A stretch of 39,087 nt of DNA from DATCIH01 sp036507955. GTDB taxonomy: Bacteria; Bacillota; Clostridia; Clostridiales; Clostridiaceae. The DNA is taken from NCBI GenBank assembly GCA_036507955.1, contig DATCIH010000094.1, positions 1 through 39,087 on the forward strand. Reading direction: 5' to 3'. Both the position numbers and the translations under genes were made by a program. Each line of letters starts with the position of its first letter. Position 1 is the stretch's first letter. Positions 32,991-39,087 of this stretch are shown here, piece after piece. The notes under the pieces were generated by a model. It had not been told where the DNA came from. It searched no databases and saw only the letters and a program-made list of their open reading frames with translations.

Positions 32991-34073
32991 ATGAATATAA
33001 AATATTTGCAACTTAAGGGATTCAGAAATTTTGATGAACTTAAGCTAGAAGTTTGTAATGGAGTTAATATTTTTATTGGAGATAATGCTCAAGGAAAAAC
33101 AAACATACTTGAAAGCATTTATTATTGTTGCCTTGCTAAATCTCATAGAACAAACAAGGATAAAGAATTGATTAATTGGTCCTTTGAGGAAGGTTACATA
33201 AGTATTTATGTAAATACCAATAGGCTTGATAAGAAAATAGAAATAAAATTATTTAAAGGTGGTAAAAGAGGAATTAGAGTGAATTCTATAAAAATAAATA
33301 AATTATCAGAATTTATTGGAACCTTTACTGCAGTAATATTTTCTCCAGAGGATTTAAAAATAGTTAAAGAAGCACCCTCCTTTAGAAGAAGATTTCTTGA
33401 TATGGAGTTATCTCAAATAAGCAACCTTTATTATTATAATTTAGTACAATATAATAAGGTTTTAGAAGAAAAAAACACCTTGTTAAAGAAACATTTTAGA
33501 TCTCATATGGACATGTATGATATCTATGATACACAATTATCACAGTTTGGATCGGAAATTATAAAATTCAGATTAGAATATATTAAAACTTTAAATGAAA
33601 AAGGTTCTAAAATTCATCAGGATATTACTTCAAATGAAGAAAATATATATTTAAAATATGTGAATTCAATAGGTGAAACTAACCTAAAAGAAGAGTTTAT
33701 TAAAAGGCTCAATGAAAATAGAAATAAGGATATTGAAAAAGGTATATCTTCTATAGGGCCCCATAGAGATGATTTTATTATATTGATAAATGACGTGGAT
33801 ACAAGAGTATATGGATCTCAAGGTCAGCAAAGGACTGCAATACTTACTATTAAGTTTGCGAGTATAGAAATATTAAAGGACAGAACTGGTGAATATCCAG
33901 TGCTTCTTTTAGATGATGTTTTGTCTGAACTAGATGAAAGTAGACAACGATATATATTAAAATCAATAAATAATGTTCAAACCTTTATAACATGTAATAG
34001 TATAGAAAATGTTGTAAATTATTTAGATAGAAATATTAAAATTTATGAAGTGAAAAAAGGAAAAGTCACTTAA
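32991..34073 (+). CDS. recF: DNA replication and repair protein RecF
   Basis: A 360-residue SMC-like ATPase that helps load RecA at gaps. Walker A GDNAQGKT (30-37), signature YGSQGQQRTAIL and Walker B PVLLLDDVLSELDESRQ are intact, and the N-terminal LKGFRNFDEL is typical. It starts with ATG after an AGGTG site and is followed 20 nt later by remB. Confidence 0.98.
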   Translation: MNIKYLQLKGFRNFDELKLEVCNGVNIFIGDNAQGKTNILESIYYCCLAKSHRTNKDKELINWSFEEGYISIYVNTNRLDKKIEIKLFKGGKRGIRVNSIKINKLSEFIGTFTAVIFSPEDLKIVKEAPSFRRRFLDMELSQISNLYYYNLVQYNKVLEEKNTLLKKHFRSHMDMYDIYDTQLSQFGSEIIKFRLEYIKTLNEKGSKIHQDITSNEENIYLKYVNSIGETNLKEEFIKRLNENRNKDIEKGISSIGPHRDDFIILINDVDTRVYGSQGQQRTAILTIKFASIEILKDRTGEYPVLLLDDVLSELDESRQRYILKSINNVQTFITCNSIENVVNYLDRNIKIYEVKKGKVT

Positions 34074-34093
34074 AATTAGAGGAGGGAATTAAT

Positions 34094-34357
34094 TTGTTTC
34101 TTCATTTAGGAGAAAATGTTGTTGTACCACTAAAGGATGTTATAGGTATATTTGATTTGGAGACTTCAACCTATAGTTCAGATAGTGTGAAATTTTTAAG
34201 ATTAGCTGAAGAGGATGGTTTTGTAGAAAAAATATCCTCAGAACCACCAAAATCCTTTACTTTAGCTGAGGTAGATAAAAAAAGTAAGGTGTATCTTTCA
34301 CCTATTTCATCAGCTACTTTAACTAAAAGAACTAATGTTGTTTATGTAACACTTTAA
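34094..34357 (+). CDS. remB: RemB-like extracellular matrix regulator (DUF370)
   Basis: An 87-residue small protein between recF and gyrB, the position of B. subtilis remB (yaaB). MFLHLGENVVVPLKDVIGIF opens the family fold. RemA/RemB proteins are DNA-binding regulators of biofilm matrix genes in Bacillus; the role here is not shown. The start is TTG with GGAGGG 7 nt before it. Confidence 0.9.
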   Translation: MFLHLGENVVVPLKDVIGIFDLETSTYSSDSVKFLRLAEEDGFVEKISSEPPKSFTLAEVDKKSKVYLSPISSATLTKRTNVVYVTL

Positions 34358-34372
34358 GAAAGGGGAATTTTT

Positions 34373-36280
34373 ATGGGCGAAGAAAAAGAAATATACGATG
34401 AAAGTCAAATTCAAGTATTAGAAGGTTTAGAGGCTGTTAGAAAAAGACCTAGTATGTATATAGGCAGTACTAGTTTAAGAGGACTTCATCATCTAGTATA
34501 TGAGATAGTTGATAATAGCATAGATGAAGCGCTTCAAGGCTTTTGTTCTAATATTAATGTAATTATACATGGTGATAATTCAATTACAGTCATAGATGAT
34601 GGAAGAGGTATGCCAGTAGGTATACATCCTAAGATGGGTATTTCTACAATTGAAGTTATCATGACAGTACTACATGCTGGTGGAAAATTTGGCGGAAAGG
34701 GCTATAAGGTTTCCGGTGGTCTCCATGGAGTTGGAGCTTCTGTTGTAAATGCATTGTCAGAAAGCTGCCAAGTTGAAGTTAAAAGAGAAGGGTTCGTATG
34801 GAGACAGGGTTTTGAAAGAGGTAAAGCAGTAACAGCACTTGAAAAGCTTCAAGAAGATCATGGTCAAGGAACAACAACTCATTTTTTACCAGATAGTCAA
34901 ATATTTGAAGAAATTGAATTTGATTATGACACCTTAGCACAAAGATTAAGGGAATTAGCTTTTTTAAATAAAAATATAAAAATAACTCTTTCAGATCAAA
35001 GAAGTGGGAAAAATGAGGAGTTTCATTATGAAGGCGGTATACAGGCCTTTGTAACTTATTTGAATAGAAACAAAGAGAATCTTTTTCCAACACCTATCTA
35101 CATAGAAGGAAAAAAGGAAGATTTTTCAGTTGAAATAGCACTCCAATATAATGACGGCTATAATGACAGCATATTTTCCTTTGCAAATAATATAGATACC
35201 ATAGAAGGAGGAACTCATCTTACAGGCTTTAAAAATGCTCTAACCAGAGTTTTAAATGACTATGGTAGAAAATTTGGACTCCTAAAGGAAAATGATAAAA
35301 ATTTATCTGGTGATGATATAAGAGAAGGTTTAACTGCAGTTGTATCTGTAAAACTAATAGATCCTCAATTTGAAGGTCAAACAAAAACTAAGCTAGGAAA
35401 TAGCGAGGTAAGAGGGATTGTTGATGCTATTGTTGGAGATGGAGTAGGCGCTTATTTAGAAGAAAATCCATCACTAGGTAAGACAATTATTGATAAATCA
35501 CTACTGGCTGCAAGAGCTAGGGAAGCTGCTAGAAAAGCAAGAGAGTTAACAAGAAAATCAGTACTCGAAAGAAGCTCTCTACCAGGAAAGCTATCAGATT
35601 GTTCATCAAAGGATCCAGAGGAATGTGAAATCTATCTTGTAGAGGGTGACTCTGCAGGGGGGAGTGCAAAGGGAGGAAGAAATAGAGCTTTTCAAGCTAT
35701 ACTTCCACTAAGAGGAAAAATAATGAACGTTGAAAAGCAAAGGCTTGATAAAATCTTGGGTTATGAAGAAATAAGATCTATGATTACAGCCTTTGGAGCA
35801 GGTATAGGCTCAGATTTTGATATAGAAAAGATAAGATATAATAGAATAATACTAATGACAGATGCAGATGTTGATGGAGCACATATAAGGACCCTTTTAC
35901 TTACCTTCTTTTATAGATATATGAAGGAGTTAGTTGAGCAGGGACATGTATTTATAGCACAACCTCCACTTTATAAGGTTGTAAAGGGTAAAAACGAGCA
36001 TTATTGCTATTCTGATAAGGAACTAGAAAAGCATTTAGTAACTTTGGGTGGCAAGGATAATAGTGTAAATATTCAACGATATAAAGGCCTTGGAGAAATG
36101 GATGCTAGACAGCTTTGGGAAACTACAATGGATCCAGAAAAAAGAACTTTAAAGCAAGTAACCGTAGGTGATGCTATGGGGGCGGATGAAATATTTAATA
36201 TTCTTATGGGAGATAAAGTAGAGCCTAGAAGATTGTTCATTACTGAAAATGCTAAAAAAGTAGTTAATCTTGATATATAA
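34373..36280 (+). CDS. gyrB: DNA gyrase subunit B
   Basis: A 635-residue ATPase subunit of gyrase, which introduces negative supercoils. The GHKL ATP site includes EIVDNSIDEAL and DDGRGMPVGIH; the transducer domain follows. The TOPRIM domain shows EGDSAGGSAKGGRNRAFQA, LPLRGKIMNVEK and the metal triad MTDADVDGAHI. The tail (YKGLGEMDARQLWETTMDP) is typical. It lies 45 nt before gyrA. Confidence 0.99.
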   Translation: MGEEKEIYDESQIQVLEGLEAVRKRPSMYIGSTSLRGLHHLVYEIVDNSIDEALQGFCSNINVIIHGDNSITVIDDGRGMPVGIHPKMGISTIEVIMTVLHAGGKFGGKGYKVSGGLHGVGASVVNALSESCQVEVKREGFVWRQGFERGKAVTALEKLQEDHGQGTTTHFLPDSQIFEEIEFDYDTLAQRLRELAFLNKNIKITLSDQRSGKNEEFHYEGGIQAFVTYLNRNKENLFPTPIYIEGKKEDFSVEIALQYNDGYNDSIFSFANNIDTIEGGTHLTGFKNALTRVLNDYGRKFGLLKENDKNLSGDDIREGLTAVVSVKLIDPQFEGQTKTKLGNSEVRGIVDAIVGDGVGAYLEENPSLGKTIIDKSLLAARAREAARKARELTRKSVLERSSLPGKLSDCSSKDPEECEIYLVEGDSAGGSAKGGRNRAFQAILPLRGKIMNVEKQRLDKILGYEEIRSMITAFGAGIGSDFDIEKIRYNRIILMTDADVDGAHIRTLLLTFFYRYMKELVEQGHVFIAQPPLYKVVKGKNEHYCYSDKELEKHLVTLGGKDNSVNIQRYKGLGEMDARQLWETTMDPEKRTLKQVTVGDAMGADEIFNILMGDKVEPRRLFITENAKKVVNLDI

Positions 36281-36324
36281 ATATAAAATAATAGTTCCTG
36301 TTTTGGAAGTAAGAGGTGTAATAG

Positions 36325-38772
36325 ATGAGCAATGAAGGAAACATAATACAAGTTGATATAGAACATGAAATGAAAAAATGTTATTTAGATTATGCAATGA
36401 GCGTAATTGTTGGTCGTGCTCTTCCAGATGTAAGAGATGGTCTTAAGCCTGTACATAGAAGAATACTTTTTTCTATGTATGAATTAGGCTTAACTCCAGA
36501 AAAGGGCTATAGAAAATGTGCCAGGATAGTTGGAGATGTACTTGGTAAATATCATCCTCATGGTGATACTGCGGTATATGATGCCTTAGTTCGTATGGCA
36601 CAGGACTTTTCCCAGCGATACATATTAGTTGATGGACATGGTAATTTTGGTTCTGTTGATGGGGATAGTGCTGCAGCAATGCGTTATACTGAAGCAAAAA
36701 TGAGTAAAATGACTATGGAAATGCTCAGAGATATTGGAAAGGAAACGGTTGATTTTGGACCTAACTTTGATGGTGAAGAAGAAGAACCTTTAGTTATTCC
36801 TTCAAGATTTCCTAATCTCTTAGTTAATGGATCTTCAGGTATAGCTGTTGGTATGGCAACAAATATACCTCCTCATAACCTTGGTGAGGTTATAGATGGA
36901 ATTTTTATGATGATAGAAAATCCTGAGGTAACAATAACGGAACTTTTATCTAAAATAAAAGGTCCTGATTTTCCTACCTATGGTATTATTATGGGTCAAA
37001 ATGGTATAAGGGAAGCCTATGAAACAGGCAGAGGTCGTGTTGTCGTTCGGGCAAAAGCAAACATAGAGGAAGAAAAGGGAAGGTTTAAAATAATTGTTTC
37101 AGAACTTCCTTATCAAGTAAATAAAGCAAGACTTATAGAATATATAGCAGATTTAGTTAAAGACAAAAAAATAGATGGGATTTCAGACCTTCGAGATGAA
37201 TCTGATAGAGATGGCATGAGAATGGTTATTGAAATAAAAAGAGATGCTAATGCAAATGTAGTGTTAAATCAGTTATATAAGCATACCAATATGCAGGATA
37301 CCTTTGGGGTAAATATGATTGCCCTAGTCAATGGAGAACCACAAACTTTAAATTTAAAACAAATTTTAGTTCATTACCTTAATTTTCAAAAGGATGTTAT
37401 AAAAAGAAGGACCATATTTGAATTAAGTAAAGCACAAGCAAGAGCACATATACTAGAAGGTTTAAGGATCGCACTAGATCATATTGATCAAGTAATAAAT
37501 ACTATAAGGGCGTCTAAGAACACAGAAGAAGCTCGTTTTAAACTTATGGAGAATTTTTCTCTTTCAGAAAAGCAATCGCAAGCAATACTTGAAATGAGGC
37601 TTCGTGCTCTTACAGGGCTTGAAAGAGGTAAAATAGAAGATGAATTTAACTCTCTAATGAAGGATATAGAATATTATATGGAAATATTAGAAAATGAAGT
37701 CTTACTTTTATCTATTATAAGAACTGAGCTTTTAGAGATCAAGAATAAATATGGTGATGAGAGAAGAACGCAGATAGTTAAAGCTGAAAATGAAATAGAC
37801 ATAGAAGACTTAATAGAAGAAAAGGAAGTAGTTATAACTCTTACTCATTCAGGTTATATTAAGAGGATAACTACTGATGCTTATACTGCTCAAAGAAGAG
37901 GGGGTAAGGGAATACAAGCTATGACTACAAAGGATGATGATTTTGTAGAACATATATTTATTACCTCAACCCATAACAATATATTATTCTTTTCTAATTT
38001 AGGTAGAGTATATAAGCTTAAAGGTTATGAGGTTCCAGATGCAGGTAGAGTTGCAAAAGGAACTAATGTAATAAATCTATTACCTCTTAGCAGTGATGAA
38101 AATATTCAAGCAGTTATGTCGATAAAAGAGTTTAAAGAAGATAGTTATCTAATTATGGGAACGAAGAATGGCTTGATTAAAAAGACCACATTAGCAGCTT
38201 ATGCTTCAATTAGAAAGAATGGTCTTACAGCTATTAACTTAAAAGATGGAGATGAAATCATTGGAGTTAGAATAACCAATGGAGATAGTGAAGTAATGAT
38301 GGTAACAGAAAAAGGTTATTCTATTAGGTTTAATGAAAAAGATGCTCGACCTATAGGAAGGGTTGCCACTGGTGTTAGAGCTATTACACTCCGTGAAAAT
38401 GATATTGCTATAAGCATGGTTGTGCCAGAAGATAAGGAAGAACTCCTAATTATATCTGAAAATGGATTTGGAAAGAAAACAGGTATAGATCAATATACAC
38501 TTCAAAACAGAGGTGGTAAGGGAGTTAAGACTTATAAGATAAGTGAAAAAACAGGAAACTTAGTTGGTGCTAGAACCGTTAAAAACGGAGATGAAATTAT
38601 GCTTATTAATACTAGTGGAGTAGCAATTAGATTAAATGTTTCAGACATATCAAATACTGGGAGAAATGCTATGGGAGTTACCTTGATGAGAAGTCATGAG
38701 GATGATAAGGTAGTAGCTATAGCAAAGATAAATTGCAGCGATAATGTAGATGCTGAATTTTGCGAAATCTAA
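36325..38772 (+). CDS. gyrA: DNA gyrase subunit A
   Basis: An 815-residue DNA-cutting subunit. The catalytic Tyr121 is in AAAMRYTEAKM. The quinolone-region helix reads HPHGDTAVYDALVRMAQ, with Thr at the Ser83-equivalent position and Asp at the Asp87 position, as in several clostridia. The C-terminal wrapping domain carries the GyrA box QRRGGKG (about 521-527), the mark of true gyrase rather than topoisomerase IV. A terminator follows 29 nt after the stop. Confidence 0.99.
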   Translation: MSNEGNIIQVDIEHEMKKCYLDYAMSVIVGRALPDVRDGLKPVHRRILFSMYELGLTPEKGYRKCARIVGDVLGKYHPHGDTAVYDALVRMAQDFSQRYILVDGHGNFGSVDGDSAAAMRYTEAKMSKMTMEMLRDIGKETVDFGPNFDGEEEEPLVIPSRFPNLLVNGSSGIAVGMATNIPPHNLGEVIDGIFMMIENPEVTITELLSKIKGPDFPTYGIIMGQNGIREAYETGRGRVVVRAKANIEEEKGRFKIIVSELPYQVNKARLIEYIADLVKDKKIDGISDLRDESDRDGMRMVIEIKRDANANVVLNQLYKHTNMQDTFGVNMIALVNGEPQTLNLKQILVHYLNFQKDVIKRRTIFELSKAQARAHILEGLRIALDHIDQVINTIRASKNTEEARFKLMENFSLSEKQSQAILEMRLRALTGLERGKIEDEFNSLMKDIEYYMEILENEVLLLSIIRTELLEIKNKYGDERRTQIVKAENEIDIEDLIEEKEVVITLTHSGYIKRITTDAYTAQRRGGKGIQAMTTKDDDFVEHIFITSTHNNILFFSNLGRVYKLKGYEVPDAGRVAKGTNVINLLPLSSDENIQAVMSIKEFKEDSYLIMGTKNGLIKKTTLAAYASIRKNGLTAINLKDGDEIIGVRITNGDSEVMMVTEKGYSIRFNEKDARPIGRVATGVRAITLRENDIAISMVVPEDKEELLIISENGFGKKTGIDQYTLQNRGGKGVKTYKISEKTGNLVGARTVKNGDEIMLINTSGVAIRLNVSDISNTGRNAMGVTLMRSHEDDKVVAIAKINCSDNVDAEFCEI

Positions 38773-38800
38773 TTACAGTATAATACTATTATAGTTTTCT

Positions 38801-38849
38801 AGGGTGTTGTCTCGAAGAAAGTATTGTTTTCGGACACCACCCTTTTTTT
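38801..38849 (+). terminator. Terminator of the gyrB-gyrA transcript
   Basis: AGGGTGTTGTC (38801-38811) pairs with GGACACCACCCT (one mismatch) around an inner CGAAGAA/TTTTCG stem, followed by seven T (38843-38849). Confidence 0.85.
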
Positions 38850-38931
38850 CAATAATAAGACAAAAAAACTAGAATATAATGGATAAATTTAATTATCTAC
38901 AAATTAATTTGTAAAAGTGAAAAAAAGTATA

Positions 38932-38960
38932 TTGACAGAGTGAAACAAAGGTGATACTAT
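38932..38960 (+). promoter_or_regulatory. Ribosomal RNA operon promoter
   Basis: A perfect TTGACA (38932-38937) and TACTAT (38955-38960) are 17 nt apart, preceded by A/T-rich tracts like an UP element. No gene follows in the window, but the leader behind it is typical of rRNA operons. Confidence 0.75.
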
Positions 38961-38966
38961 GATTAA

Positions 38967-39087
38967 GCGTCGTAAGTGACGCAGGAAAAATCTGTTATGT
39001 AATAGCCCAATAAGCTATGAAAACAGACGGTCATTGAAAATTAAACAGAGGAAAATAAACTAAACCAGCAATTCATTATGGTTCTTA
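38967..39087 (+). promoter_or_regulatory. rRNA operon leader (16S gene begins beyond the window)
   Basis: After a hairpin at 38967-38982 (GCGTC/GACGC) and a longer stem (TCTGTT/AACAGA enclosing ATAGC/GCTAT, about 38991-39028), the sequence GGTCATTGAAAATTAAACAG (from about 39029) resembles the boxA-type leader found just before clostridial 16S genes. AACCAGCAATTC follows, also usual there. The 16S gene itself is not included. Confidence 0.65.

Noticed and set aside
32703..33011. Minus-strand frame of 102 codons opposite the S4 gene
   Set aside because: It is antisense to the conserved S4 gene and the recF start, with no ribosome site or recognisable motif.

Overview
The window is the chromosomal replication-origin region of a low-GC Gram-positive anaerobe, most likely a Clostridium in the strict sense. 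The basis is gene order and sequence together: rpmH-rnpA-yidD-yidC-jag-mnmE-mnmG-rsmG-noc-parA-parB on the minus strand, dnaA-dnaN-S4-recF-remB-gyrB-gyrA on the plus strand, very AT-rich DNA, a perfect parS site, and clostridial companions (DUF4446, DUF951, DUF3343, a MazG-like protein, a LonC-type protease). A species cannot be named from the sequence alone.

Layout. (1) 1-5550 is an accessory region read rightward. It holds the left end and a stub of an IS110-family insertion sequence, a LacI-type regulator with a 34-bp perfect palindrome just before its start, an RraA-family aldolase/decarboxylase-like enzyme, a remnant of a sugar ABC permease, a VOC (glyoxalase-fold) protein, a PPC/DUF296 protein and a GlpF-like MIP channel. 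It looks like a decaying catabolic cluster. (2) 5560-8152 holds tRNA-Thr(CGT), a possible tRNA-like fragment and two tandem paralogous membrane proteins of unknown function, one of which has lost its 5' end. (3) 8153-15000 is the minus-strand block yybS-gdpP-rplI-lonC-dnaB, ending in a strong terminator. (4) 15100-15605 holds a frameshifted RRXRR-domain (IscB-like) fragment, with a dense run of hairpins on the same strand that could be a decayed omega/HEARO-type RNA. (5) 15638-18600 carries a MazG-like gene, rpsR-ssb-rpsF with an S6:S18-type leader, DUF951, mscS and DUF3343. A cysteine-desulfurase-like gene diverges to the right (18707-19864). (6) 19859-29498 is the origin-left block: a YkuS-like gene, DUF4446, parS, parB, parA, noc, rsmG, mnmG, mnmE, jag, yidC, yidD, rnpA and rpmH. 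(7) 29500-31592 is a bipartite oriC around dnaA: DnaA boxes on both sides, and a run of DnaA-trios in the dnaA-dnaN gap. (8) 31593-38772 carries dnaN, S4, recF, remB, gyrB and gyrA. (9) 38801-39087 holds the gyrA terminator, a consensus rRNA promoter and the leader of an rRNA operon whose 16S gene would begin just past the window.

The core genes act together in replication initiation (DnaA, DnaN, DnaB, SSB, gyrase), origin segregation (ParA, ParB, parS, Noc), membrane insertion and RNA maturation (YidC, YidD, RnpA, Jag), tRNA and rRNA modification (MnmE, MnmG, RsmG), and c-di-AMP turnover (GdpP). The parts most worth following up are the RRXRR remnant with its structured RNA, the IS110 left end with a possible bridge RNA, the LacI-linked cluster, and the tandem unknown membrane proteins.
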